Origin: Streptomyces sp. ADI96-02
GTDB lineage: Bacteria > Actinomycetota > Actinomycetes > Streptomycetales > Streptomycetaceae
DNA: 64,000 bases
NCBI RefSeq assembly: GCF_003846185.1
Contig: NZ_ML123034.1
Location: forward strand, 814,890 to 878,889
Reading direction: 5' to 3'
Position numbers and translations under genes: made by a program
Notes under the pieces: generated by a model
Seen by the model: the letters and a program-made list of their open reading frames with translations, nothing else
Told to the model about the DNA's origin: nothing
The model's database searches: none
In this document: positions 50,038 through 63,117 of the stretch, piece after piece
Position numbering within the stretch: position 1 is the stretch's first letter
Layout: the number at the start of each line of letters is the position of its first letter

Positions 50038-51169
50038 GCTGGCCCTCCATCAGGGATGTGAAGCGGTCGAAGAGGTACGCGGCGTCGTGCGGGCCGGCTG
50101 CCGCCTCGGGGTGGTACTGGACGCTGAAGGCCGGCCGGTCGAGCAGCCGCAGGCCCTCGACGACCTGGTCGTTCAGGCAGACGTGGGAGACCTCGGCCCG
50201 CCCGAAGGGCGTGTCGGAGATCCGGTCGAGCGGGGCGTCGACGGCGAAGCCGTGGTTGTGCGCGGTGACCTCGACCTTGCCGGTGGTGCGGTCCTGCACC
50301 GGCTGGTTGATGCCGCGGTGGCCGTACTTCAGCTTGTACGTGCCGAAGCCGAGCGCCCGGCCGAGGATCTGGTTGCCGAAGCAGATGCCGAAGAGCGGTG
50401 TGGACCGCTCCAGGACGCCCCGCATGAGGGCGACGGCGTGCTCGGCGGTCGCCGGGTCGCCGGGGCCGTTGGAGAAGAAGACGCCGTCGGGGGCGAGGGC
50501 GTACACCTCCTCCGGGGTGGCGGTGGCGGGCAGCACGTGGACCTCGATGCCGCGTTCGGCCATCCGGTGCGGGGTCATGCCCTTGATGCCGAGGTCGATC
50601 GCGGCGACGGTGAACTTCTTCGTCCCGATCGCGGGGACGACGTACGCCTCCTCGGTGGCCACCTCGGCGGAGAGGTCGGCGCCCGCCATCCGGGGCGTCT
50701 CCCGCACCCGGGCCAGCAGCGCGGCCTCGTCGGCGATCGCGCCGCCGGAGAAGATCCCGACGCGCATCGCGCCGCGCTCGCGCAGGTGGCGGGTGAGCGC
50801 GCGGGTGTCGACGCCGCTGATGCCGACGACGCCCTGGTGCTCCAGCTCCTCGTCGAGCGAGCGCTGCGCGCGCCAGTTGGAGGGCTTGCGGGCGGGGTCG
50901 CGGACGACGTAGCCGGAGACCCAGATGCGGCTGGACTCGGGGTCCTCGTCGTTCACGCCGGTGTTGCCGACGTGCGGGGCGGTCATCACGACGACCTGGC
51001 GGTGGTACGAGGGGTCGGTGAGCGTTTCCTGGTAGCCGGTCATGCCGGTGGAGAACACCGCCTCGCCGAAGGTCTCCCCCACGGCCCCGTAGGCCCGGCC
51101 GCGGAAGGCGCGGCCGTCCTCCAGGACGAGTACGGCGGGGGCCTGGGCCCCCCGGGTGGAGATCGTCAT
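50030..51169 (-). CDS. carA: Carbamoyl-phosphate synthase small (glutaminase) subunit
   Basis: Glutamine amidotransferase supplying ammonia to CarB. 379 residues. The C-terminal class I glutaminase domain has [11 protein letters not shown] with the nucleophilic Cys and [11 protein letters not shown] with the catalytic His-Glu. The ATG at 51169 overlaps the preceding stop by 4 bp. Confidence 0.97.
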
Positions 51170-51744
51170 CGTGCGGTGCCTTCCGTAGTGCTGGTGAGGT
51201 GGTCGACGGCCTCGACCCAGGCCGGGTGCTCCGCCGCGCGGTCCGAGCGGAAGCCGGAGTCGATCAGCGTGCCGCCGTGCGCCCACGTGATGATCAGCAG
51301 GCCGCCCTCGGGGAGGACCTTGCCCGCGAGCGCCTTGTCGAGGCGCGCCTCGCGCAGGTCCTCGGCGGGGATGAAGAAGTCGGTCGCGCCAGGGCGGCGG
51401 ACGTCCAGGCCGCGGGCGGTGAGCGTCAGCTCGGCGCGGCTGCGGGCGCCGAGGCCGTGCGCGACGATCCGGTCGAGCCACTGCCCGGCGGTGGTCGAGG
51501 CGTGGTAGCGCCCGGTCAGCGTGAGCAGCGCCGTCTCGCCGGCGAGGCCGTCGGGGGCGGCGGTGAGCTCCGGCAGGTCGGACTGGAGGCTGCCGCGCCA
51601 TTTCCAGCCCTGGCGCATCAGCCAGTAGACGAGGGCGATGAAGAGCAGGAGCCCGACCACCCAGCTGATGCGGGCGGCCCAGTCCGTCACTTCCGCCGAC
51701 TTCTGCTCGGCGGCCAGTTGGTGCAGGGGGGTCAGTGTTCTCAC
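51166..51744 (-). CDS. Membrane-anchored protein of unknown function in the pyr operon
   Basis: 192 residues from the GTG at 51744. One clear transmembrane helix (about 25-45, [18 protein letters not shown]) is followed by a soluble C-terminal domain of about 140 residues with beta-strand/turn character, possibly PH-like. It is locked between pyrC and carA by 4-bp overlaps on both sides, and a protein at this place is conserved in Streptomyces pyr operons. The stoichiometric coupling suggests a role with pyrimidine enzymes at the membrane, such as positioning PyrD or the Car complex, but nothing shows this directly. Confidence 0.82.
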   Translation of the reverse strand: MRTLTPLHQLAAEQKSAEVTDWAARISWVVGLLLFIALVYWLMRQGWKWRGSLQSDLPELTAAPDGLAGETALLTLTGRYHASTTAGQWLDRIVAHGLGARSRAELTLTARGLDVRRPGATDFFIPAEDLREARLDKALAGKVLPEGGLLIITWAHGGTLIDSGFRSDRAAEHPAWVEAVDHLTSTTEGTAR

Positions 51745-53027
51745 GCGAGCTTCCCGTCGACGACCGTGGCACGGCCCCGCAGGAAGGTATGGGTGACGCG
51801 GCCCGGCAGCTCACGGCCCTCGTAGGGGGTGTTGCGGCTGCGGGACGCGAAGCCCGCGGGGTCCACGGCTCCACGGTATGCCGGATCGACCAGAGTGAGG
51901 TTGGCGGGCTCACCCGGCGAGACGGGACGGCCGTGTCCTTCGAGACGGCCGATGGCCGCGGGGCGGAAGGACATGCGGTCGGCGACGCCCGCCCAGTCGA
52001 TCAGACCGGTGTCCACCATCGTCTGCTGGACCACCGAGAGGGCGGTCTCCAGGCCCACCATGCCCATGGCGGCGGCGGCCCACTCGCAGTCCTTGTCCTC
52101 GTGCGGGTGCGGGGCGTGGTCGGTGGCGACGCAGTCGATCGTGCCGTCGGCGAGCGCTTCGCGCAGCGCCAGGACGTCGGCCTCGGTGCGCAGCGGCGGG
52201 TTCACCTTGTAGACCGGGTTGTAGGAGCGGACCAGTTCGTCGGTGAGGAGCAGGTGGTGCGGGGTGACCTCGGCGGTGACGTTCCACCCCTTGGACTTGG
52301 CCCAGCGCACGATCTCCACGGATCCGGCGGTGGAGAGGTGGCAGACGTGGAGGCGGGAGCCGACGTGGGCGGCGAGCAGCACGTCGCGGGCGATGATCGA
52401 CTCCTCGGCGACGGCGGGCCAGCCGCCGAGTCCGAGTTCGGCGGAGACGACGCCCTCGTTCATCTGGGCGCCCTCGGTGAGGCGGGGCTCCTGGGCGTGC
52501 TGCGCGACGACGCCGTCGAACGCCTTCACGTACTCCAGGGCGCGGCGCATGATCACCGCGTCGTCCACGCACTTGCCGTCGTCGGAGAAGATCTTCACTG
52601 CGGCGGCCGAGTCGTGCATCGCGCCGAGTTCGGCGAGCTGGCGGCCCTCCAGGCCGACGGTGACCGCGCCGACGGGCTGCACGTCGCAGTAGCCGGACTC
52701 CCTGCCCAGCCGCCAGACCTGCTCGACGACGCCGGCGGTGTCGGCGACGGGGAAGGTGTTGGCCATGGCGTGGACGGCGGTGAAGCCGCCCGCCGCGGCG
52801 GCGCGGGTGCCGGTGAGGACGGTCTCGGAGTCCTCGCGGCCGGGCTCGCGCAGATGGGTGTGGAGGTCGACGAGGCCGGGCAGCAGCACCTGGCCGGCCG
52901 CCTCGATCACGGTGGCGTCCGGGGCGTCGAGGGAGGCGGCGACCTCGGCGACGGTCTCGCCGTCGATCAGTACGTCACCCGGCTCGCCGCCGAGGATCCT
53001 CGCACCGTGGATCAGGATCTTGCTCAT
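51741..53027 (-). CDS. pyrC: Dihydroorotase
   Basis: Cyclises carbamoyl-aspartate to dihydroorotate. 428 residues, amidohydrolase fold with metal-binding [10 protein letters not shown] near residue 54 and the catalytic Asp in ATDHAPH near 300. ATG at 53027, 2 bp after the pyrB stop. Class I (long) type that often works beside PyrB. Confidence 0.96.
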   Translation of the reverse strand: MSKILIHGARILGGEPGDVLIDGETVAEVAASLDAPDATVIEAAGQVLLPGLVDLHTHLREPGREDSETVLTGTRAAAAGGFTAVHAMANTFPVADTAGVVEQVWRLGRESGYCDVQPVGAVTVGLEGRQLAELGAMHDSAAAVKIFSDDGKCVDDAVIMRRALEYVKAFDGVVAQHAQEPRLTEGAQMNEGVVSAELGLGGWPAVAEESIIARDVLLAAHVGSRLHVCHLSTAGSVEIVRWAKSKGWNVTAEVTPHHLLLTDELVRSYNPVYKVNPPLRTEADVLALREALADGTIDCVATDHAPHPHEDKDCEWAAAAMGMVGLETALSVVQQTMVDTGLIDWAGVADRMSFRPAAIGRLEGHGRPVSPGEPANLTLVDPAYRGAVDPAGFASRSRNTPYEGRELPGRVTHTFLRGRATVVDGKLA

Positions 53028-53029
53028 GG

Positions 53030-54016
53030 TTACTTGGTCTCCTCGGTACGGGCGGGGGCGGCGGACAGGGCGGTGTCGGAGCCGCCGAGCAGGAGGTAGA
53101 GGACGGCCATGCGGATGGAGACGCCGTTGGCGACCTGCTCGACGACCGTGCAGCGGTCGGAGTCGGCGACCTCGGCGGTGATCTCCATGCCGCGGACCAT
53201 CGGGCCGGGGTGCATCACGACGGCGTGCTCGGGCATCTTCGCCATCCGCTCGCCGTTCAGGCCGTAGCGGCGCGAGTACTCGCGCTCGGTGGGGAAGTAC
53301 GCGGCGTTCATCCGCTCGCGCTGCACCCGCAGCATCATGACCGCGTCGGAGGCGGCCAGGACGTCGTCCAGGCGGTAGCTGACGTCGCAGGGCCACCGCT
53401 CGACGCCCACGGGCACCAGGGTCGGCGGCGCGACCAGGGTGACGTGCGCGCCCAGCGTGGTCAGCAGGTGGACGTTGGAGCGGGCGACCCGGCTGTGCAG
53501 GATGTCGCCGACGATGGTGATGCGGCGGCCTTCCAGGTCCCGGCCGAGGCCGGCCTCCGCGCCGACCAGCCGGCGCCGCATGGTGAAAGCGTCCAGGAGG
53601 GCCTGTGTGGGGTGCTCGTGGGTGCCGTCGCCGGCGTTGACCACGGCCCCGTCGATCCAGCCGGAGGTGGCGAGGCGGTAGGGCGCTCCGGAGGCGCCGT
53701 GCCGGATGACGACGGCGTCGGCGCCCATCGCCTCCAGCGTCAGCGCGGTGTCCTTCAGGGACTCGCCCTTGGAGACGGAGGAGCCCTTGGCGGAGAAGTT
53801 GATGACGTCGGCGGAGAGCCGCTTGGCGGCGGCCTCGAAGGAGATGCGGGTCCGGGTCGAGTCCTCGAAGAAGAGGTTGACGACGGTCCGGCCGCGCAGG
53901 GTCGGGAGCTTCTTGATCGGCCGGTCCGCGACCCGGGCCATCTCCTCGGCGGTGTCGAGGATCAGGACGGCGTCGTCGCGGGTGAGGTCGGCGGCCGAGA
54001 TGAGGTGACGCTTCAT
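53030..54016 (-). CDS. pyrB: Aspartate carbamoyltransferase catalytic chain
   Basis: Condenses carbamoyl phosphate and aspartate. 328 residues from the ATG at 54016 ([11 protein letters not shown]), which has GGAG 9 nt upstream; an in-frame ATG at 54055 would add 13 residues. Carbamoyl-phosphate motif [11 protein letters not shown] and [10 protein letters not shown] are present. No pyrI regulatory chain is found, as usual when control is by PyrR. Confidence 0.95.
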   Translation of the reverse strand: MKRHLISAADLTRDDAVLILDTAEEMARVADRPIKKLPTLRGRTVVNLFFEDSTRTRISFEAAAKRLSADVINFSAKGSSVSKGESLKDTALTLEAMGADAVVIRHGASGAPYRLATSGWIDGAVVNAGDGTHEHPTQALLDAFTMRRRLVGAEAGLGRDLEGRRITIVGDILHSRVARSNVHLLTTLGAHVTLVAPPTLVPVGVERWPCDVSYRLDDVLAASDAVMMLRVQRERMNAAYFPTEREYSRRYGLNGERMAKMPEHAVVMHPGPMVRGMEITAEVADSDRCTVVEQVANGVSIRMAVLYLLLGGSDTALSAAPARTEETK

Positions 54017-54118
54017 CTGGGGGTTCTCCGGGTGGCTGGAGGGTGTTTCCGGCATGCGGGCGCGCGGGAGCGGCCGTACCGCCCGCGGTGCGCGGGGAGT
54101 TGTACGGAAGGGCTCGGG

Positions 54119-54703
54119 CTACCGTGCGCCGGGCGGGGCGGCCTGCTGGACGCCGAGCAGCACGGCGTCGCGGCCGTCCTCCTCCGCGAGCTGGACCTTG
54201 ACCGTCTCCCGCAGCGAGGTGGGGAGGTTCTTGCCGACGTAGTCGGCGCGGATCGGGAGCTCCCGGTGGCCGCGGTCGACGAGGACCGCGAGCTGCACCG
54301 CGCGCGGGCGGCCGATGTCGCCGAGGGCGTCGAGTGCGGCGCGGATCGTGCGGCCGGAGAAGAGCACGTCGTCGACCAGGACGACCAGGCTGCCCTCGAT
54401 CCCCTCGCCGGGGATGTCGGTGCGCGCCAGCGTGCGCGCCGGGCGCAGCCGCAGGTCGTCGCGGTACATGGTGATGTCCAGCGATCCGACCGGCGTCTTC
54501 CGGCCGGTGATCTCCTGGAGTTTGCCGGCGAGCCGACGGGCGAGGAAGACGCCTCGCGTCGGGATGCCGAGCAGCACCACGTCGTCGGCGCCCTTGGCGC
54601 GTTCGACGATCTCGTGGGCGATACGGGTCAGCACACGGGCGATGTCGGGGGCCTCGAGAACGGGGCGCGCCGCGTTGCCGGTGTGGTCGTGCTGTGCGTC
54701 CAT
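54119..54703 (-). CDS. pyrR: Pyrimidine operon regulator PyrR
   Basis: RNA-binding regulator of the pyr operon with uracil phosphoribosyltransferase fold. 194 residues. PRPP-binding motif [19 protein letters not shown] and the flexible-hood segment with Arg/Asp-rich [14 protein letters not shown] are present. First gene of the operon; its own leader holds a PyrR-type binding loop that overlaps the Shine-Dalgarno (54708-54743), so it probably represses translation in response to UMP. Confidence 0.94.
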   Translation of the reverse strand: MDAQHDHTGNAARPVLEAPDIARVLTRIAHEIVERAKGADDVVLLGIPTRGVFLARRLAGKLQEITGRKTPVGSLDITMYRDDLRLRPARTLARTDIPGEGIEGSLVVLVDDVLFSGRTIRAALDALGDIGRPRAVQLAVLVDRGHRELPIRADYVGKNLPTSLRETVKVQLAEEDGRDAVLLGVQQAAPPGAR

Positions 54704-54707
54704 AAGA

Positions 54708-54743
54708 AACGGACCTCCTTCTCCGCCTCACTGGACGGACGTT
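54708..54743 (-). promoter_or_regulatory. PyrR-binding RNA loop overlapping the pyrR ribosome binding site
   Basis: The minus strand reads GTCCAGTGAGGCGGAGAAGG then AGG, close to the PyrR-loop consensus (GUCCAGAGAGGCU...). Closing pairs AACG/CGTT and TCC/GGA are possible. AAGGAGG (54720-54714), 10 nt before the ATG, is inside the loop, so PyrR binding would hide it. The same translational arrangement is known for mycobacterial PyrR. Confidence 0.75.
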
Positions 54744-54834
54744 AAAGGACGTCGAAATTGCGTCATCCACGTTACCAGGGCTTGCGCGAGGCCCTGGCCC
54801 CACCCCCGGGAGGTGCCGGTGCGGACCCTTCGGC

Positions 54835-54877
54835 TTGACGCAGCCAAGTAACGCTGCGTAACCTCACAGTGAGTTAC
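54835..54877 (+). promoter_or_regulatory. bldD promoter with two BldD boxes
   Basis: TTGACG (54835-54840), an 18-bp spacer and TAACCT (54859-54864). GTAACGCTGCGTAAC (54848-54862) matches the BldD consensus NTNACNC(A/T)GNGTNAN at every defined base and covers the -10. CTCACAGTGAGTTAC (54863-54877) follows with one mismatch. This fits the established autorepression of bldD. Confidence 0.88.
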
Positions 54878-54924
54878 CAGCCACGCGGCGGAGCCGCACA
54901 CTGTTCCAGCGTCCGGGGAGCCTT

Positions 54925-55425
54925 ATGTCCAGCGAATACGCAAAACAGCTCGGGGCCAAACTCCGTGCCATCCGCACCCAGCAGGGCCTCTCCCTCCACG
55001 GCGTGGAGGAGAAGTCGCAGGGTCGCTGGAAGGCCGTCGTGGTCGGTTCGTACGAGCGCGGCGACCGCGCCGTGACCGTGCAGCGCCTGGCCGAGCTGGC
55101 GGATTTCTACGGGGTTCCGGTGCAGGAGCTGCTGCCGGGCACGACGCCGGGCGGAGCCGCCGAGCCGCCGCCGAAGCTCGTCCTGGACCTGGAGCGCCTG
55201 GCCCACGTCCCGCCGGAGAAGGCCGGTCCGCTCCAGCGCTACGCGGCGACGATCCAGAGCCAGCGCGGTGACTACAACGGCAAGGTGCTCTCGATCCGCC
55301 AGGACGACCTGCGCACCCTGGCCGTGATCTACGACCAGTCGCCGTCCGTGCTCACGGAGCAGCTGATCAGCTGGGGCGTGCTGGACGCCGACGCGCGTCG
55401 CGCGGTCGCGCACGACGAGAGCTGA
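54925..55425 (+). CDS. bldD: Developmental master regulator BldD
   Basis: 166-residue DNA-binding protein that holds Streptomyces in vegetative growth when bound to tetrameric cyclic-di-GMP. The N-terminal XRE-type HTH (about 5-68, LRAIRTQQGLSLHGVEEKS) carries DNA contacts. The C-terminal domain holds the c-di-GMP signature RQDD (residues 126-129 in LSIRQDDLRTLAV). ATG at 54925 after GGGGAG. Monocistronic on the plus strand between divergent pyrR and convergent nusB, autoregulated through the boxes at 54848-54877. Confidence 0.97.
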   Translation: MSSEYAKQLGAKLRAIRTQQGLSLHGVEEKSQGRWKAVVVGSYERGDRAVTVQRLAELADFYGVPVQELLPGTTPGGAAEPPPKLVLDLERLAHVPPEKAGPLQRYAATIQSQRGDYNGKVLSIRQDDLRTLAVIYDQSPSVLTEQLISWGVLDADARRAVAHDES

Positions 55426-55490
55426 GCGAGTCGGGCCGAGCGAGGCGGGAGCCGAGCCGGCGGGGCTCCGCCCCGCGAGCAGAAACGTGC

Positions 55491-55532
55491 CGCCGGGCCG
55501 GCGGGATCCCATCGGGTCCCGCCGGCCCGGCG
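55491..55532. terminator. Terminator after bldD
   Basis: 16-bp perfect stem (55491-55506 with 55517-55532), extended by three more pairs in the loop after a bulged T. Confidence 0.8.
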
Positions 55533-55589
55533 TCGTCGTTCGCCGGCCGGCCGCCGCCGCCCGGCGTCACCCGAATGGGTGCATGACGC

Positions 55590-55624
55590 CGAAGGGCCCA
55601 CGGTCGGCGACCGTGGGCCCTTCG
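55590..55624. terminator. Second hairpin, serving nusB and bldD
   Basis: Perfect 16-bp stem CGAAGGGCCCACGGTC (55590-55605) with 55609-55624, loop GGC, 27 bp past the nusB stop; bidirectional. Confidence 0.8.
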
Positions 55625-55651
55625 TGGCGTGCGCGGGCCACACCGGCGGGT

Positions 55652-56089
55652 CTACTGCTCCTGCTCCCGGCGGAGGTTCGGCTTGAGGTCCTTGAACCGG
55701 GCCAGCATGCCGTTCACGAAGGACGGGGAGTCGTCCGTGGAGAACTCCTTGGCCAGCTGGACCGCCTCGTCGATCACCACGGCGTCCGGGGTCTCGTCCA
55801 TCCAGATCAGCTCGTACGCGCCGAGCCGGATGATGCTCCGGTCGACGACCGGCATGCGGTCGATCTCCCAGTCCACGGCGTAGGTGACGATGAGGTCGTC
55901 GATCCGGTCCGCGTAGCGCGCGTACCCCTCGACGAGCTCCATCGTGAATTCGCCGACCGGCGGCTGACGGTCGTCGGTCCGCGAGTGCCGAACCCAGTCC
56001 GCGAGGACGCTCTGCACGGACTCACCGCGCTGGTCGGCCTCGAAGAGAATCTGGAAGGCGCGCTTGCGGGCCTTGTTCCGGGCAGCCAC
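55652..56089 (-). CDS. nusB: Transcription antitermination factor NusB
   Basis: Binds boxA RNA with ribosomal protein S10 in rRNA antitermination. 145 residues from the GTG at 56089, all-helical NusB fold with RKRAFQILFEADQRGES at the start and DRSIIRLGAYELIWMDE. It is 2 bp after the efp stop, so they are translated as a unit (efp-nusB), the common order in actinobacteria. Confidence 0.95.
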   Translation of the reverse strand: MAARNKARKRAFQILFEADQRGESVQSVLADWVRHSRTDDRQPPVGEFTMELVEGYARYADRIDDLIVTYAVDWEIDRMPVVDRSIIRLGAYELIWMDETPDAVVIDEAVQLAKEFSTDDSPSFVNGMLARFKDLKPNLRREQEQ

Positions 56090-56091
56090 GG

Positions 56092-56658
56092 TTAGCTGTT
56101 CACCCGGCCGAGGTAGTCGCCCGAGCGGGTGTCGACCTTGATCTTCTCGCCCGTGCTGATGAAGAGCGGCACGCCGATCTCGTAACCGGTCTCCAGGGTG
56201 GCGGGCTTGGTGCCGCCGGTGGAGCGGTCGCCCTGGACGCCCGGGTCGGTGTGCTGGATCGTCAGCTCGACGGCGGCGGGCAGCTCGACGTAGAGCACCT
56301 CGCCCTCGTGCTGGGCGACGGAGGCGGTGAAGCCCTCGATCAGGAAGTTGGCGGCGTCGCCGACGGCCTTGCGGTCGACCATGAGCTGGTCGTAGGTGTC
56401 CATGTCCATGAAGACGAAGTACTCGCCGTCCATGTACGAGAACTGCATGTCCCGGCGGTCAATGGTGGCCGTATCGACCTTCACACCGGCGTTGAACGTC
56501 TTGTCGACGACCTTGCCGGAGAGCACGTTCTTGAGCTTGGTGCGCACGAAGGCGGGGCCCTTGCCGGGCTTGACGTGCTGGAACTCGACGACGGACCAGA
56601 GCTGGCCTCCGTCGAGCTTGAGCACCAGGCCGTTCTTGAGGTCGTTCGTGGAAGCCAC
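56092..56658 (-). CDS. efp: Translation elongation factor P
   Basis: Relieves ribosome stalling at consecutive prolines. 188 residues, GTG start, three beta-barrel domains. The tip loop [14 protein letters not shown] has the Lys that enters the peptidyl-transferase centre. No modification genes (epmA) are seen nearby. Given the Pro-Pro leader ORF at 5937, EF-P would be relevant to any such stalling control. Confidence 0.96.
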   Translation of the reverse strand: MASTNDLKNGLVLKLDGGQLWSVVEFQHVKPGKGPAFVRTKLKNVLSGKVVDKTFNAGVKVDTATIDRRDMQFSYMDGEYFVFMDMDTYDQLMVDRKAVGDAANFLIEGFTASVAQHEGEVLYVELPAAVELTIQHTDPGVQGDRSTGGTKPATLETGYEIGVPLFISTGEKIKVDTRSGDYLGRVNS

Positions 56659-56708
56659 GGTTGCGGAATCTCCTGGACTGAAGCTGGTGGAACGACCGAG
56701 GACGCGCG

Positions 56709-57815
56709 CTAGAGCGCGAGCAGCTCCTTGGTCGTCATGGTGAGTAGCTCGGGTCCGCCGTCCGCCTCGGGGCGCACGACGAGCGTGTCATCGATCCGGA
56801 CACCGCCCCGGCCCGGGAGGTGGACCCCCGGTTCGACGGTGACCGGCACACAAGCGTCCAGTTTACCCATGGCCGTCGGCGCCAATTGCGGGTCCTCCTC
56901 GATTTCCAGCCCCACACCGTGCCCGGTGCGCGACGGGAGACCTTCCCCGTACCCCGCGGACTCCAGCGGATGCCGGGCCGCGCGGTCCACCTCCCGGTAG
57001 GCGGCGCCCGGTGCCAGCGCCTCCCGGCCGGCTCGCTGAGCGGCGAAAACGAGGTCGTAGAGCTCGATCTGCCAGTCGGCGGGAGCGGTGCCGATGACGA
57101 AGGTCCGGCCGATCTCGCAGCGGTAGCCGTGGTAGCTCGCACCGAGGCGGACGGAGAGGAAATCGCCCTCCTCCACCCTGCGGTCGGAGGGCAGGTGGCC
57201 GCCCTGGCCGGAGTTGGGGCCGGTGGCGACGGAGGTGGCGAAGGCGGGGCCGTCGGCTCCGTGGTCGACCAGGCGGCGCTCCAGTTCCAGTGCCAGGTGG
57301 CGCTCGGTACGGCCGACCAGGATCGATTCGAGGAGTTCGGCGAGCGCCTGGTCGGTGATCTCGGCGGCGATCCGCAGGCAGGCGATCTCCTCCTCGTCCT
57401 TGACGATCCGCTGCTGCTCCACCGTGAAGCCGATGTCGCCCATCCGCAGCCCCGGAGCGGCCTGCCTCATGGCCCGGTGCCGGGCCACGGTCAGGTCGTG
57501 CTCCTCCACCGCGAGCGAGTCGGCCCCCGCCGCGCGGGCCAGATCGGCGGCGGCCACCACCGGATCCCCGTCGACGGCGGGCAGCAGGACGATCCGGAGC
57601 GCGTCGTCGGGCCGTCCGTGGGCGGCCTCGCCGGTCGGGACGCGGGGGCAGAGCAGGACGTCCTCGCCGGGGCCGAGCAGCAGCACGGAGCCGGGAGGCG
57701 CCCCGCCCGCGAGATAGCGGACGTTGGCGGGGCGGGAGACCAGGGCCGCCGCGGACCCCGCGGCGGCGCACCGGTCGCGGAGCGACCCGCGTCGGACGGC
57801 GTACACCTCTGACAT
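56709..57815 (-). CDS. pepP: Xaa-Pro aminopeptidase family protein (M24B)
   Basis: 368-residue cytosolic metallopeptidase cutting N-terminal residues before proline. The C-terminal pita-bread domain (about 130-365) has [18 protein letters not shown] (metal Asp region partly altered), [16 protein letters not shown] (metal His) and [11 protein letters not shown] (Glu). The first metal-binding Asp-x-Asp looks modified ([13 protein letters not shown] instead of DxG...DxxR), so activity is not certain. It lies upstream of efp, a conserved pepQ-efp neighbourhood. Confidence 0.85.
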   Translation of the reverse strand: MSEVYAVRRGSLRDRCAAAGSAAALVSRPANVRYLAGGAPPGSVLLLGPGEDVLLCPRVPTGEAAHGRPDDALRIVLLPAVDGDPVVAAADLARAAGADSLAVEEHDLTVARHRAMRQAAPGLRMGDIGFTVEQQRIVKDEEEIACLRIAAEITDQALAELLESILVGRTERHLALELERRLVDHGADGPAFATSVATGPNSGQGGHLPSDRRVEEGDFLSVRLGASYHGYRCEIGRTFVIGTAPADWQIELYDLVFAAQRAGREALAPGAAYREVDRAARHPLESAGYGEGLPSRTGHGVGLEIEEDPQLAPTAMGKLDACVPVTVEPGVHLPGRGGVRIDDTLVVRPEADGGPELLTMTTKELLAL

Positions 57816-57887
57816 GGTTCGAGCGTACGATCGACCGCCGCCGACCGCCCGGCCTGCGCAGCCGACCGGGGGGCGGGCGTGAGGGCC

Positions 57888-58736
57888 CTACCAGGCGGGC
57901 GGACTGGCGATGGAGCGGGCGAGCACGTCGTCCAGCACGCGGGCCGTGGTCTCGACGTCGTAGGTGGAGTTGTCGATGATCGGCAGCCCCGAGCCGTACC
58001 AGCCGGCCATCCGGCCGTGGATGCGGGCGACCTCCTCGTCGGAGAGCCTGCGGTTGCCGCTGCGGGCGGCGTTGCGCTCCAGGACGACCTCCAGGCCGGG
58101 CAGCAGGACGACGGGCAGCAGCCCCGGCCCGACGTGGCGCTTCCAGCCGCCGAGGCCGACGACCGGGCGGTCGGGGAAGACGGCGTCGTCGAGGATGCAG
58201 GAGATGCCGTTGGCGAGGAAGTTGCGGGCGGCGAAGCCGCAGGTGCGGCGGGCCAGGCGGTACTGGGCCTCGGAGTGGTCGTTCCAGCCGGCCTGCGGAT
58301 CGGCGAAGCCGGCCCGGACCCATTCGCGGACGTCGTCGAGGGAGACGTGGGCGGTGGGCACCCGGCGGCGGGCCGCCCACAGCTTGGCCACGGTGGTCTT
58401 GCCCGCGCCGGCGGGGCCGATCAGCAGCACGGCGAGCGTCGCGCCGCCGGTGCCGGCCTCGGCGGGCGGAGCGGGCAGCGGCACGGGCCCGCCGGGCGGC
58501 AGGGGCACGTGCCCGGTGCCCTCGCGGCCGGCTGGGGCCGGAGGCTGCTGCGGTGCGGCGGCGCTCCACCCCTGGTGCGGGGCGTGGCCGGGGTGCGGGG
58601 CCGGGGGCGGCGGAGGTATCGGGGGCGGTCCCGGCGGCCCGGGGTGGCCGGGGTGCTGGGCCTGGTGCGGCCGGCCGACGGGCCCGAAGCCGGGTCCGTG
58701 GGGCGGCGGCAGCGGCGCCCCCGCTGCGTGCTGCAT
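57888..58736 (-). CDS. Proline-rich P-loop ATPase/kinase-like protein
   Basis: 282 residues. The first 95 are Pro/Gly/His rich and probably disordered. A P-loop kinase domain follows, with GPAGAGKTTVAK near residues 107-118 and HVSLDDVREWVR near 130, typical of small-molecule kinases of the AAA_33 group. The acidic SLDD and the C-terminal RNAARSGNRRL lid fit a phosphotransferase. Located between pepP and aroQ in Streptomyces generally. Substrate unknown; the tail may mediate interactions. Confidence 0.78.
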   Translation of the reverse strand: MQHAAGAPLPPPHGPGFGPVGRPHQAQHPGHPGPPGPPPIPPPPPAPHPGHAPHQGWSAAAPQQPPAPAGREGTGHVPLPPGGPVPLPAPPAEAGTGGATLAVLLIGPAGAGKTTVAKLWAARRRVPTAHVSLDDVREWVRAGFADPQAGWNDHSEAQYRLARRTCGFAARNFLANGISCILDDAVFPDRPVVGLGGWKRHVGPGLLPVVLLPGLEVVLERNAARSGNRRLSDEEVARIHGRMAGWYGSGLPIIDNSTYDVETTARVLDDVLARSIASPPAW

Positions 58737-58860
58737 CCGGTGCCACTCCGTCTCGTACTGACGCTGATGGGACGGCCACCGTACCGCCCCGGGCCGCCAC
58801 GGGGTGAACGGCCCGGGAGGTGCGGCGGCGCCGCACCCGCCGCGGGGCGGGCGGCGGGTG

Positions 58861-63113
<4,253 letters not shown>

Positions 63114-63117
<4 letters not shown>

